NCBI GenBank assembly: GCA_001600355.1
Contig: BCJU01000003.1
Span: 624,519-688,518 of the forward strand
DNA length: 64,000 nt
Origin: Meira nashicola
Taxonomy: Eukaryota; Basidiomycota; Exobasidiomycetes; Exobasidiales; Brachybasidiaceae
Direction: 5' to 3'
Position 1 is the first letter of the stretch; each line of letters opens with the position of its first letter. Below are positions 1-9,746 of this stretch, piece after piece. The translations under genes were made by a program, and so were the position numbers. The notes beneath the pieces were generated by a model. It saw only the letters and a program-made list of their open reading frames with translations. It did no database searches and was not told where the DNA came from.

Positions 1-445
1 TGTGCATCATTCAATTCAAGTCCAATACCTGACCAAATTTTCTGAGCTTGACACTCCGGAATGGGACCGAGGAGACTCGCCCTGAGATGGAAAGCAGTGT
101 CTTGCAAAGTTGACAAGGGACGGTAGAAGTCTTGGAATGGATACAAACATCTCTCTGTGCATCACACCAATAATTACCAGTACCTGAACGTCTGTGCATC
201 ATTCAATTCAAGTCCAACACCTGACCAAGTCTTTTGAGCTTGATACTCCGGAATGGGATTGAGGAGACTCGCCCTGAGATGGAAAGCAGTATCTTGTAAG
301 GTTGACAAAGGACGGTGGAAGACTNGGAATGGATACAAACATCTCTCTGTGCATCACACCAATAATTACCAGTACCTGAACGTCTGTGCGTCACTCAATT
401 CAAGTCTAACACCTGACAATGTTTTCTGAGCTTGATGCTCTTCGC
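1..445. repeat. 192-bp tandem repeat, two full copies plus a partial third
   Basis: Nearly identical units begin at 1, 193 and 385, each with TGTGCATCATTCAATTCAAG or a close variant. The period is 192 bp, and the third copy fades after about 445. One N lies at 325. Because the period is a multiple of three, a 63-codon frame stays open on the minus strand of each unit. I read that as a by-product of the repeat, not a gene. It may be a satellite or a decayed element. Confidence 0.85.
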
Positions 446-869
446 ATTCTGAACTTTCTCATAATTGGTGGCCAACTGATCTGTTTGGTATTCGACTATA
501 GGAAAATCAAGCATTTCTTATTGGTTTCCAAGGCAATGGATTTGAACTACACAACAAAGTCATCTTCGAAGAAGAATATAACATCTTTGTGCAAAACCGT
601 TCCTTGTTCACTCGCTTCATTCGCTGTTTGGAATCAAGGTTTGATCAAGTATGATCAAGTACATCATTTGCTCTTGTCGTACGATCAATGTATGCGCATT
701 TCTGTTGATCAATTCCAGCAAGCCGATATGAAACCTCAACGTCCAATCATCATTACCAAAAGTGGAGAACGTGTCATTCATGGAATCAGTCTGATCATTG
801 CCGGTCAAGAGTCAAACAGGAACAATCAAGCAATCACAGTAATTACAATCAATCAACGATCGACAAATA

Positions 870-1090
870 ATCGACATTCGCTAATCAATCAACATTCGTC
901 AATCAATCAACATTCGTCAATCAAGCAGTACTCATCAACCAAGCAGCATTTATCAGTCAATCAACATTCATCTATCAATCAACATTCATCTATCAAGCAG
1001 CATTCATCAATCAAGCAGCATTCATCAATCAAGCAGCATTCATCAATCAATCAATATTCATCTATCAAGCAGTCATCAATCAAGCAGTCA
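870..1090. repeat. 18-nt minisatellite (CATTCATCAATCAAGCAG-like)
   Basis: Degenerate 18-nt units alternate between a CAATCAACATTCATCAAT and a CAATCAAGCAGCATTCAT form. A plus-strand frame opening at 419 reads through them as repeated Ser-Ser-Ile-Asn/Lys-Gln-His. The frame is open only because 18 is divisible by three. It has no recognisable domain, so I do not call a gene here. Confidence 0.8.
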
Positions 1091-1159
1091 TCAGGTACAT
1101 CATTTGCTGTTCTCGTACGATCAATGTATGCGCAATTCTGTTAATCAATCAGCAGTCAC

Positions 1160-1405
1160 AAATTAAGCAGCGTTCATCAACCAAGCAGCGTTCATCAACC
1201 AAGCAGCATTCATCAACCAAGCAGCATTCATCAACCAAGCAGCATTCATCAATCAACCAAGCAGCATTCATCAATCAACCAACACCGTTCATCAATCAAC
1301 CAACACCGTTCATCAATCAACCAACACCNTTCATCAATCAACCAACACCGTTCATCAATCAACCAACACCGTTCATCAATCAACCAACACCGTTCATCAA
1401 TCAAG
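1160..1405. repeat. 18-nt then 21-nt minisatellite array
   Basis: Several units built on AAGCAGCATTCATCAACC (18 nt) pass into at least six nearly perfect 21-nt units with the core CAACCAACACCGTTCATCAA. One N is present at 1329. The low divergence between the 21-mers implies recent expansion or slippage. Confidence 0.85.
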
Positions 1406-1494
1406 CAGTCATCAAGTCCATCATTTGCTGTTGTCGTACGATCCGTGTATGCGCAATTCTGTTAATCAATCAGCATTCATCAGCCAAGTATCAT

Positions 1495-1570
1495 TCATCA
1501 AGCAGTCATCAATCAAACAGTCATCAATCAAGCAGTCATCAACCAAGCATCATTTATCAATCAATCAACA
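1495..1570. repeat. 15-nt minisatellite
   Basis: Three to four units of the form CAGTCATCAATCAAG sit directly downstream of the third anchor copy. They belong to the same family as the 18-nt arrays, with three bases less per unit. Confidence 0.65.
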
Positions 1571-1630
1571 TTCGATAGGTCAGTATCTCTTCCAACCAGC
1601 TAATCTCAAGACTTCTACAATCGTCAAGGA

Positions 1631-2366
1631 GTTCTAATCAAAGTCTTCTGATCAAGTAAGCAAGCAGGGAAGTAAGCGATCACGGTAAGCAAGCAAGTTG
1701 GCAAGTATAAAGTACACAAGACAGTCTAGACGATCGTTGGTGATCCAGAGCACCTCGTGAATGAAAGGTCTATGATAGTATTTCTGTGCTCGAAGTGCTT
1801 GATAGGCCGAGTAAAACAGAGTGGGTCATTGTCAGACTAAGAAGGGTGATCTAGGCTGGATATCGCTACAACCATTAAAGCAACGATCGACAATCTCTAC
1901 CAAGCCTTCGCCGTCAATCAACATCCAACAATCTGCCCCATCAATCAGCCATCTAACGAATTTCCCTATCAATCGACATCCAAAAATCTTCGGCATCAAT
2001 CAACATTCATCAACCAAGCAGTATTCATCAATCAGCCAACACCATTCATCAACCAAGCAGTCATCAAGTGTCATCAAATACATCATTTGCTGTTGTTGTA
2101 CGATCAATGTATGCGCAATTCTGTCGATCACTTCCAGCAAGCCGATATGAAACCTCAACGTCTATTCATCACTACCAAAAGTGGAGTAATTCTAATCAAA
2201 ATCTTCTGATCAAGCAAGCAAAGAAGCAATCGCCGCAAGTATAAGGCCCGCAGAACGGTCTGATCTCCGGTGATCCATAACAACTCTTGAATGAAAAAGC
2301 CTGACGGAATCTTCTGTGCTCGAAGATGCCCAGGGCCGATTAAAACGAGAGTGGGTCATTGTGAAA
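1631..2366. repeat. Diverged duplicated segment, copies at 1631-1836 and 2190-2366
   Basis: Both copies start with TCTAATCAAARTCTTCTGAT, pass through a GCAAGTATAA block and a GGTGATCCA block, and end with GAGTGGGTCATTGT. Identity is patchy but in the same order. With the anchor blocks, this supports a higher-order tandem duplication of a unit several hundred bp long. Confidence 0.7.
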
Positions 2367-2979
2367 TCAGTCGGACTGGTAAGGATTTATGGCATGGTGC
2401 TGGTCACGAATATCGTTGGAAAAGAAGAAGACCTCCTCCTCCTCCTTCTTCTTCTTCTTCAAAGACTTGGTCAACAATCAAGTACGACAACTTATCACAT
2501 TATATCCTCTTTTACGGGGCACCTTTCAACCAATCACCGCCTGTTCTGTGAGGCTTGCCGAGCAGATGGTACCCGTGACGATCGAAAGGTCTGATCAAAA
2601 AAACACCTGCCTTCCTCTTTGGCTTGCCAAAGAGATGGTTCCCGTGAAGTTCGAAAGAGCTTTGCATGCGCGATCCAATACAAAACCCTGAATCAATCTG
2701 AAAGGTGCCCTGGGTTTTTCCCTGGGCTCTGGGCTCTTAGGAGCTCGGAAGCCCAGGTTTTTTGATTTTTTTTGCTGACTAAGCAACTTATGTAATCACT
2801 ACTCAGTACAAACAATGTAATACAATATTATTTAATCAATCACCTGATCACCTGACCTGACCTGCCTGCCTATTCTACTATTCTACATGAATAGATGGAC
2901 AATGCGCAAGTGGAATTCGAGAAGAACATGAAATGATTGATCGATACTTATAACTTCCAATTTTAAAATTTCCAAAAAA
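2367..2979. other. Gene-free edge of the repeat region
   Basis: This stretch holds a (CTC/CTT) tract at about 2429-2461 and an imperfect direct repeat spaced 69 bp apart (GGCTTGCC at 2552 and 2621, each followed by an AGATGGTNCCCGTGA block). A small inverted repeat, CCTGGGCT...AGCCCAGG, lies between about 2725 and 2758. The last 200 bp are the plain AT-rich 5' flank of the next gene. I see no supported gene. Confidence 0.6.
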
Positions 2980-3640
2980 ATGTCTTTATTTAAATCTTTT
3001 CAGCCTTCTAAAGGCGATATCGCTTCTTCAACAGCTGTAAAATCTTCCGTTCAAAGAGGAATGCGTCAAAAGTTATTAGAACAATATCCAAGCCTTTCAC
3101 AAGATGAAGGTATTCTATTAGAACAAATTTGGCCGAAAAAACAAGGAATCACTTTAGTCAAATTTAGTAGAGAACATGTTTCATTTTTGGTAAATCAAGG
3201 TGAACCATTATTCTTTCAACATTTCGATGGACCTTATATGCCAACTTTGCATTTATTACACAAATACCCTTTCCTTTTACCTTCAATTCAAGTTGATAGA
3301 GGAGCGATTAAATTTTTATTATCAGGTGCAAATGTTATGGCACCAGGTTTACTAACTGCTGGTGGACGTTTACCTGATCCTGGAAAAGGTGAAATTGCTT
3401 TACCAGAAGGTGCACCTGTTGCCATTATGGCACAAGATAAGGAATCAGCTTTGAGCATTGGTATTTTACGATTAGGAACGGATGAAATTCGATCGAAAGG
3501 TAAAGGAAGCGTGGTTGACAATATACATTATTTAGGTGGTGAGTTGTTAAGAGAAAGAGTAGAGAGACGTTCAATGGAGTTGACATTTTCTTCTTCATTT
3601 AGACGATTTGTGGATCTCATGCGCAAAGGGAGGTTTTTAA
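2980..3640 (+). CDS. TMA20: Tma20/MCT-1 family PUA-domain translation factor (two exons)
   Basis: The protein resembles yeast Tma20 and human MCTS1, ribosome-associated factors that work with Tma22/DENR in 40S recycling and reinitiation. Exon 1 is 2980-3538. The intron is 3539-3602 (64 nt, GTGAGT...TTTAG). Exon 2 is 3603-3640. Splicing gives 198 residues; yeast Tma20 is 181. The unspliced frame would run on with unrelated sequence, whereas splicing restores the expected ending NIHYLGDDLW. The pre-PUA part spans about residues 1-100 and the PUA domain about 104-184, with LLHKYPFLLPSIQVDRGAIK and LSGANVMAPGL visible. The next gene, at 3786, is tail-to-tail. Confidence 0.93.
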
Positions 3641-3785
3641 TGACAGATATCGCATATCATGCAATTGTACTATTACAACATTTCATTAAATTATTTGATT
3701 GTTCTTTAATCATCATTAAAAGGCATACAAGCAATAATATATGCTAAAAAGTAGGAAAAAAAACATCAGTAAGGGTAGCTTATCA

Positions 3786-5348
3786 TCAAAGGCTGGACGA
3801 ATACTCACTTCCGAAACTTCTAGTTGCAAATAATTTATGGTGTGGTTCAACTACCTTGTACGTGTTCTTTCCCGCTTCATTCTTCTCTGTTCTTTCTATG
3901 AGACCGGCCATTCCATTCAAGCCATCACTTTCATCACCACTATCGTTCATATCACTATCACTGGATTCCCCTCTATCTACTTCTTCTTTTTCCATTGATT
4001 CGCCTTGATCTGATTCAGTCGTTCTTGGAATCGCATGAACTTCTACACGTTCAAATCCAACTTCTTCCATGGCTTCTGTGATTTCACGTAAACTCCAAAC
4101 ACGAAAATCATAACTGAAATAATCACGTAACCAACTTCCATCACGAGTAAAACGAAAAGAAAGGCTCATCCTAAATCGATTTGTAGTATAATCCAAAGGT
4201 CCATCTTCTCGCCAATATTCATATTCACCTCCAATATAACCTTTACGTACTAATACTAATCTTCCTCTTGGCCATTGACGCCAATCTGCTGTATCAGATT
4301 TAGTTTTCTGTTCGTCTTTCTCTCCAGTCCAAAATTCCAAAGGATCACCTTGTAAAGGAGAAGGAGGTCGCTCTTCTCCTGCTCGAAGAAAGCCTGGCTC
4401 TTTACTGAATTTATCCCATAGTGTATCTTGTTCTTTTCGTTCGACATCAGTCTTTGCTTCCCAACTTGTAGGTCCAGCAAAAGGATCTACGATTAATACT
4501 CCCGTCTTTTTACGTAATGTCCTTCTACATTGTGCCAAGTAAGCCAACAAAGAACGACGATCATGAAAGTAAGATAATGCATAATTACCAGCATATATCA
4601 AATCAGGACTTTCAACCTCTATTCCTTCTAATCCTTTAATTGGTAAGCTAAGAACATCAGCATGTTGTAATATTAAAATATCACCTTTTGCTGAAGGGAT
4701 ATCATCTTCCAATGTCTGATCACCTTCTTGAGCGGAAGGTGTAGAAGTACCACTCTTCCGGGATGCTTTAGCTCGTTCTTTTGCCAGACGAGCTTGAAAT
4801 TTTCTCTCAAATCGATCTGAAGCAGCACCCTCTGCCCATGTAGAAGGTGAAGATGATCTTGAACTGCTAGCTTCTTGTGATGCCGTTAGATCTGTATGGA
4901 TACCGTTATCCTTTATATATGGCAATTTACGAGAAATACCTGAATCGGAATATTGTCCTGATTGAACGATACATGCTGTCCTTTCTGCTCTTTCAGATGA
5001 CATTAAACGTCTTTGAGCAACTTGTAATGCTTTCAAATCTATATCTACTCCTTGTGCTCTATGATCTTTACCCAATCCTAACCAAGTTTGTGCAACGATT
5101 GCAGAACTACAAAAATCTTCTCTTAAAATCTTTGCATCAGGCCTAAATGAACCTATTGGTTGAGCTTGATAATACATACTTGCCAAATTTGTACATTCCA
5201 ATAAAGGCTCTTGAACCGCATCTTCATATACACTTAAAGCGTCCACTTTTTCAGCAATCGTTCGATCACCACCATTATTGACTCTTTGCTGCTTAATGTT
5301 TGAACTTTCTGAAAATTTAGGAAGTCTTGCATCCAATTCAACTACCAT
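3786..5348 (-). CDS. Class I SAM-dependent methyltransferase, fungal
   Basis: This is a 520-residue intronless protein. The SAM-binding fold begins with LREDFCSSAIVAQTW (about residues 75-90), followed by HRAQGVDIDLKAL with the acidic end of strand 2 (about 96-107). A later LIYAGNYALSYFHDRRSL region looks like the post-III core. A long disordered, acidic insertion lies at about 150-225, and the C-terminus has a Ser/Asp/Glu-rich stretch. The substrate cannot be read from the sequence. It shares a 5' intergenic region of about 525 bp with the divergent phosphomannomutase gene. Confidence 0.75.
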   Translation of the reverse strand: MVVELDARLPKFSESSNIKQQRVNNGGDRTIAEKVDALSVYEDAVQEPLLECTNLASMYYQAQPIGSFRPDAKILREDFCSSAIVAQTWLGLGKDHRAQGVDIDLKALQVAQRRLMSSERAERTACIVQSGQYSDSGISRKLPYIKDNGIHTDLTASQEASSSRSSSPSTWAEGAASDRFERKFQARLAKERAKASRKSGTSTPSAQEGDQTLEDDIPSAKGDILILQHADVLSLPIKGLEGIEVESPDLIYAGNYALSYFHDRRSLLAYLAQCRRTLRKKTGVLIVDPFAGPTSWEAKTDVERKEQDTLWDKFSKEPGFLRAGEERPPSPLQGDPLEFWTGEKDEQKTKSDTADWRQWPRGRLVLVRKGYIGGEYEYWREDGPLDYTTNRFRMSLSFRFTRDGSWLRDYFSYDFRVWSLREITEAMEEVGFERVEVHAIPRTTESDQGESMEKEEVDRGESSDSDMNDSGDESDGLNGMAGLIERTEKNEAGKNTYKVVEPHHKLFATRSFGSEYSSSL

Positions 5349-5874
5349 ATTTGCAATTTGTGCCCTCCTCCGTTCGATTTAGTGAAAATATCCTGATATT
5401 CACCAATAGCAATAGTGAAGAGTAATAGCATTCATTCACCATCTTCTCACAATTTCCTTACCCGAATGTTTAAAAAATTTCCCTTGAGCGGAGTTGCATA
5501 ATTGGAATTCGCCCTTTGAGTTAAAAAAAAAAAGTGCGTAAGTTCTTTTTACCGAACAAATACCCAGAACGCGTGAATTGATTCGCAAGCAGCAGCCTAG
5601 CTTTGAACAATTACACGCAGGCACAAAAACGGTACAAACAGAATTACACAGAAGCACCCGAGCCAAAATGCAAAAGACCCAAAGCGGCGATAAGACAAAA
5701 ACAAAAAAAGAACAACAGATTCGGGCAAGATGGCATGTATGTATGCATGGTCGACGTGTTCACGTTGTGTAAAAGTTTAAATATGTGTGTATGTATATTA
5801 AGAAGTATTATTCTTCTACATTTCAATCCTTACGATCATCTTCAACACTACAACTCCATACAAACATTAACAAT
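5349..5874. other. Divergent promoter region, methyltransferase / PMM
   Basis: This region contains a poly(A) tract near 5521, ACGCGT at about 5568 and a GTATGCATGG element near 5741. Small frames here have no recognisable product. I see no RNA gene. Confidence 0.5.
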
Positions 5875-6654
5875 ATGGCTCCATTATTTCCTGATCGTAC
5901 TCACCCAGACGTCTTGTGTCTTTTTGACGTCGATGGAACACTTTCTCCTGCTAGACAAGAAGTATCACCGGAAATGATTGAATTATTACAAAAAGTTCGT
6001 AAACATTGTGCTATTGGATTTGTAGGTGGAAGTGATTTTGCAAAGATCAAAGGTCAATTACAATTACCCGGTCAACCAGACATTTTAACTCAATTCGATT
6101 ATTGTTTTTCCGAAAATGGTTTAACAGCATTTAGACTTGGTAAGCCACTTGCTTCACAATCATTTATCGGTTGGTTAGGTGAAGAAAAGTATAAAAAGAT
6201 GGTTAAATTCATTTTAGGTTATATCTCTCAATTAGATATTCCAATAATGCGTGGTACATTTATCGAATTCCGTAATGGAATGATTAACGTAAGCCCGATC
6301 GGTCGTAATGCAAGTGTTGAAGAACGTCATGCATTCGAAGCATACGATAAGCAACATAAAATTCGTGCTACTTTCGTTGAAGCTCTCAAAAAACAATTTC
6401 CCGATGCAGGTTTAACTTATTCTATCGGAGGTCAAATCTCTTTCGACGTCTTTCCAACTGGATGGGATAAAACTTTCGCTTTAGGGCATATCAAAGATGA
6501 TGGATGGCGTGAAATTCACTTCTTCGGAGACAAGACGTACGAAGGCGGAAACGATTACGAAATTTATTCCGATTCACGCACGATTGGTCATAGTGTCACT
6601 TCACCTCAGGATACAATGCGTGAGCTCAAAAAGTTGTTCAAGATTGAAGGGTGA
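5875..6654 (+). CDS. SEC53: Phosphomannomutase (Sec53/PMM family)
   Basis: The enzyme interconverts mannose-6-phosphate and mannose-1-phosphate in the cytosol, supplying GDP-mannose for N-glycans, GPI anchors and wall mannans. The 259-residue length is normal for a eukaryotic PMM. The haloacid-dehalogenase nucleophile motif FDVDGTLSP is at about residues 17-25, and [23 protein letters not shown] and [13 protein letters not shown] follow as expected. I chose the ATG at 5875 (context ACAATATGG) over the 30-codon upstream extension, because family members begin close to the DVDGT motif. It acts in the same pathway as ALG12 at 25155. Confidence 0.96.
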   Translation: MAPLFPDRTHPDVLCLFDVDGTLSPARQEVSPEMIELLQKVRKHCAIGFVGGSDFAKIKGQLQLPGQPDILTQFDYCFSENGLTAFRLGKPLASQSFIGWLGEEKYKKMVKFILGYISQLDIPIMRGTFIEFRNGMINVSPIGRNASVEERHAFEAYDKQHKIRATFVEALKKQFPDAGLTYSIGGQISFDVFPTGWDKTFALGHIKDDGWREIHFFGDKTYEGGNDYEIYSDSRTIGHSVTSPQDTMRELKKLFKIEG

Positions 6655-6700
6655 CACATTGAGATGTATGCATATATTGAACGAATACATTTTTATTAGA

Positions 6701-7885
6701 TTACAATACTTGTCTACTGAGACGTTGTAAAGAGTTAAGCAACAAATCTCCATCTTTGAGTAATTTGCTGTAACTGCCAGATAAGAGATCAGGTCTACGT
6801 GTTTCTACAACACCTTGAACACGATCAATGACAGCAGGCAATCGTCCTGAAGCAATGAAACGTGAAAGTTCTGCGTCAATAAATCCAGCTGAAACGCCAA
6901 ATGCATTTGCCATGTTGTCCAATGTTAAAGAGCGGTAAGATTCCAACAGTTGAGCATAGGCAATGATACGCATCTCACGAACATAATAGCGTGCATGTGG
7001 TGCCAAAACACGAGATGTAAGCAAATGTGTTTGTTCAACATCAGCCAAAGCTCTGAAAAAAGCTGCATAATCACAAGTGTACAATGCGTTCGTATAAGCT
7101 CCAATGTGTGGAATATCATCAACTACTTGTAATACTTCGGGAGAATTGATAATCTTCTTTTTGAGTTCCGGGCGTGGCAATGTGAGAGTGTTTGCCAAAA
7201 CGGTAAGAGTGATAAATTGATTATAGTCGAGCAATTCCGTTGCTGTAAAAGTGGACAAGGCATCCAACAACAATTCACCTCCTTGCTTGAAATCTCGAAT
7301 GGATAAGAGATGATATCCTTCGTACACTTTCAGTCTATTCCTTCTTTCCCAATCACCACCTTCCTCCACGAGTGCCTTTGCTTTAACAATATTGTCCATT
7401 GTCACCTTTGGATCCCCATGAAACAATCCGATTCTAATCAATGCCATTGTCAAATCTAATCGTGCTCCTAATCCAGCTGCTTTTTCGATTGCAACTTTTT
7501 GTGCCTCTAATGCGCGAGTTTTATCGCCAATTCTGGCCAAATAGGCCGCTTTTTGCCGTAGTACTTGATTGACTTCTGTTTCCCCTTCGTTTTCTTCATT
7601 GACTTTCAATTGTTTTTCCATCAATTCCAACGTTTCGTCATTCTTTGCTTTGAGCTTTTTAAGCAAAGCATCATCCCTCTTTAGTGCTTTTGATATATGT
7701 GGTTCAGGACTATCAATAATGGAAGCATAATATGGTGCCATTTCATCCTCTTCAATGCCTTTGAGCAATGCACTCCTTGCAGACTCTTTTGCAGCATTTG
7801 ATGATCCGGGACGTATCAGCTCAAAGAGGTGTTGTTGAAGAGCCAAATTAGGGATTGGCAAAACTTGTTCATCATTGTCAGCCAT
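6701..7885 (-). CDS. RPN7: 26S proteasome lid subunit Rpn7 (PSMD6)
   Basis: This non-ATPase lid subunit is 394 residues long, typical of Rpn7. The Rpn7 helical-repeat domain spans about residues 60-240 and the PCI domain about 250-370, ending in the winged-helix region LTLDNMANAFGVSAGFID. I start at the ATG at 7885 (MADNDEQ), nine codons inside the longest frame. The gene is divergent from RPN6 with about 296 bp between the two start codons, so these two neighbouring lid subunits may share a promoter. Confidence 0.95.
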   Translation of the reverse strand: MADNDEQVLPIPNLALQQHLFELIRPGSSNAAKESARSALLKGIEEDEMAPYYASIIDSPEPHISKALKRDDALLKKLKAKNDETLELMEKQLKVNEENEGETEVNQVLRQKAAYLARIGDKTRALEAQKVAIEKAAGLGARLDLTMALIRIGLFHGDPKVTMDNIVKAKALVEEGGDWERRNRLKVYEGYHLLSIRDFKQGGELLLDALSTFTATELLDYNQFITLTVLANTLTLPRPELKKKIINSPEVLQVVDDIPHIGAYTNALYTCDYAAFFRALADVEQTHLLTSRVLAPHARYYVREMRIIAYAQLLESYRSLTLDNMANAFGVSAGFIDAELSRFIASGRLPAVIDRVQGVVETRRPDLLSGSYSKLLKDGDLLLNSLQRLSRQVL

Positions 7886-8181
7886 TTTTGATATACTATT
7901 AGATGATCGCAAGAAGAGCTAGAAAGCTAGACAAGGACGCGAATCTCTCTCTCCACGCCGATTTTAGCACAGGCCATAAACAAGAAAGGGAAGCAGCGAA
8001 TGATTATTTAAGCAAACAATTACGCGTCTGCCTTTTTTTTTTGGCTGCATTGCAGTTTGCACAGACCTTTTTTGGTTTAGAGAGAAAGAGCCGCGCACGC
8101 ATGCACTTAGGTGTTGTTGTCGGAAGATTGTATTCATTCCAACTTCCTCCAACATTCATCCAGAAGCAAAAGTAATAAAGG
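7886..8181. promoter_or_regulatory. Divergent promoter shared by RPN7 and RPN6
   Basis: This 296-bp region separates the RPN7 and RPN6 start codons. It contains ACGCGT at 8022-8027, CAGTTTGCAC near 8053 and CGCATGCA at 8098-8105, 77 bp before the RPN6 ATG. I did not find the yeast Rpn4 proteasome element GGTGGCAAA. Confidence 0.55.
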
Positions 8182-9545
8182 ATGGCAATCGAACAGGGCG
8201 GACAGCTCAAAGCTGCCGAAGATGCAATTAAAGCTGGTAAGAACGCAGAAGGAGAAAGAATATTAAAACAAATTTTGGAGGTAAAGAGTAACGACGGAAC
8301 GAGCAATGAAGGAAGCTCTTCCGCTGATGAAGATAGTTTGCGACAGAGAGAATTAGCTTTGACAAGACTTGGGCAATTGTATCGCGATGAAAAAGATGCA
8401 AACAAACTGGCTGAAGCAGTTCGTTCTTCAAGAGCATTAATGGCTTCAATTGCTAAAGCAAAGACGGCCAAATTGATCCGTACATTGATCGATTATTTTG
8501 GTGATATTCCAAATTCTAGCGACACACAAATCGCTGTGACAAAGGAAAATATTGAATGGGCTAGAGGAGAGAAGCGGGTATTCTTGCGTCAAAATTTGGA
8601 AACTCGTTTGATTGGACTATATTTCGAAACTCGTGCTTATCGGGAAGCATTACCTTTGATCGATTCTCTGTTGAAAGAATTGAAAAGGCTTGATGACAAG
8701 ATGATCTTAACAGAAGTGCATTTGCTTGAAAGTCGCGTGAATCATGCGATTTCCAATTTCCCCAAAGCAAAAGCAGCACTCACATCTGCTCGAACAGCAG
8801 CCAATGCAATCTATTGTCCACCCCTCTTGCAAGCCCAATTGGATATGCAAAGTGGTGTTTTGCATGCTGAGGATAAGGATTATACAACAGCATATTCGTA
8901 CTTTTTCGAAACGTTGGAAGGACTTGCATCTCAAGATGATTCAAGAGCGCCACTAGCACTGAAATACATGCTCTTGTGCAAGATTATGCTCAACCTTCCT
9001 GACGATATCAATGCAATCATAGAAGGAAAGCTTGCTCAGAGGTATGCAGGACGGGATATCGATGCAATGAAAGCAGTTGCAAAAGCACATGAAGACCGAA
9101 GCTTAGAACAATTTGAAAAGGCGTTGAAAGAATACAAGGGAGAATTGTCAAATGATGCCATTATTCGCAACCATTTGGCAGCACTTTATGATACTTTATT
9201 GGAGCAAAATTTGTTGCGTATTATTGAGCCCTACAGTCGAGTAGAGATGAGTTATGTTGCAAAGCAAGTTAGACAACCTGTTCGTGAGGTGGAGCAAAAG
9301 CTAAGTCAAATGATTTTGGATAAGAATTTGCACGGTATCTTGGATCAAGGAAATGGTTGTTTGGTTGTATTTGATGAACCGGAAGAAGAGGTGAGTTGTG
9401 TAGTTGACCTGCATTTTGAAGAGAAGATGACTGACAAAATCCCTTTCTCGACTAACAGAAAATGTATGAAGATACACTTGATACGATCAAACATGTATCG
9501 AATGTAGTTGATTCACTAGCCGCAAAGGCAAAACGTCTTTCATAA
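8182..9545 (+). CDS. RPN6: 26S proteasome lid subunit Rpn6 (PSMD11), two exons
   Basis: Rpn6 is a PCI-domain lid subunit that clamps lid, base and core particle together. Exon 1 is 8182-9390. The intron is 9391-9458 (68 nt, GTGAGT...AACAG). Exon 2 is 9459-9545. The spliced protein has 431 residues. Splicing replaces an unrelated read-through tail with KMYEDTLDTIKHVSNVVDSL, the expected Rpn6 C-terminal helix, ending in AAKAKRLS. The PCI domain is at about residues 290-400, with GCLVVFDEP at its end. It is head-to-head with RPN7. Confidence 0.95.
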
Positions 9546-9652
9546 GTACAAATCCCAAGATGTACCAAGATAGATGATTTGGTGAAATTTATACACATTT
9601 ATACATGGGTACAGGAGTGGAAGGCGGTGCAGTATTTTGTATAAGATCAAAA

Positions 9653-9704
9653 GTTGAACTCCAATCTAAGCCCCGGAATTGAGACTTCATAGGTTAATTT
9701 AAAG
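9653..9704 (+). promoter_or_regulatory. Conserved promoter block of family A gene (TAAGCCCCG + AT-box)
   Basis: GTTGAACTCCAATCTAAGCC, continuing CCCGGAATTG, is followed 22 bp later by TTAATTTAAAG, about 45 bp before the ATG. The paralog's upstream region, read on its own strand, has CTGAACTGTATTGTAAGCCC, continuing CGAATTC, with TATTTAAG at nearly the same spacing. Confidence 0.55.
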
Positions 9705-9746
9705 GTGGTAGCCCTAGCCCTCTATACTTTGTAAACTACATCAAAC

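Larger units (their letters stand above)
662..2186. repeat. Four dispersed copies of a composite-repeat anchor block
   Basis: A block reading CATCATTTGCTSTTSTCGTA followed by a TGTATGCGCA-type core occurs at 662-767, 1098-1152, 1419-1474 and 2081-2186. The first and last copies continue through a shared GCCGATATGAAACCTCAACG segment and end at AGTGGAG. The copies are separated by minisatellite arrays, so the region looks like a composite unit duplicated at least three times and then diverged. Confidence 0.75.

Noticed and set aside
11..394. Two 63-codon minus-strand frames in the 192-bp repeat
   Set aside because: They follow from a period divisible by three. The second frame contains an N, and no start context or similarity supports them.
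419..1144. A 241-codon plus-strand frame with QHSSIN/K repeats
   Set aside because: It starts in the partial third 192-bp repeat and is kept open by an 18-nt minisatellite. No domain or conserved segment is visible.
2720..2760. Hairpin CCTGGGCT...AGCCCAGG followed by T-run, like a bacterial terminator
   Set aside because: The genome is eukaryotic, arms are short and imperfect, and no transcript ends here that I can support.
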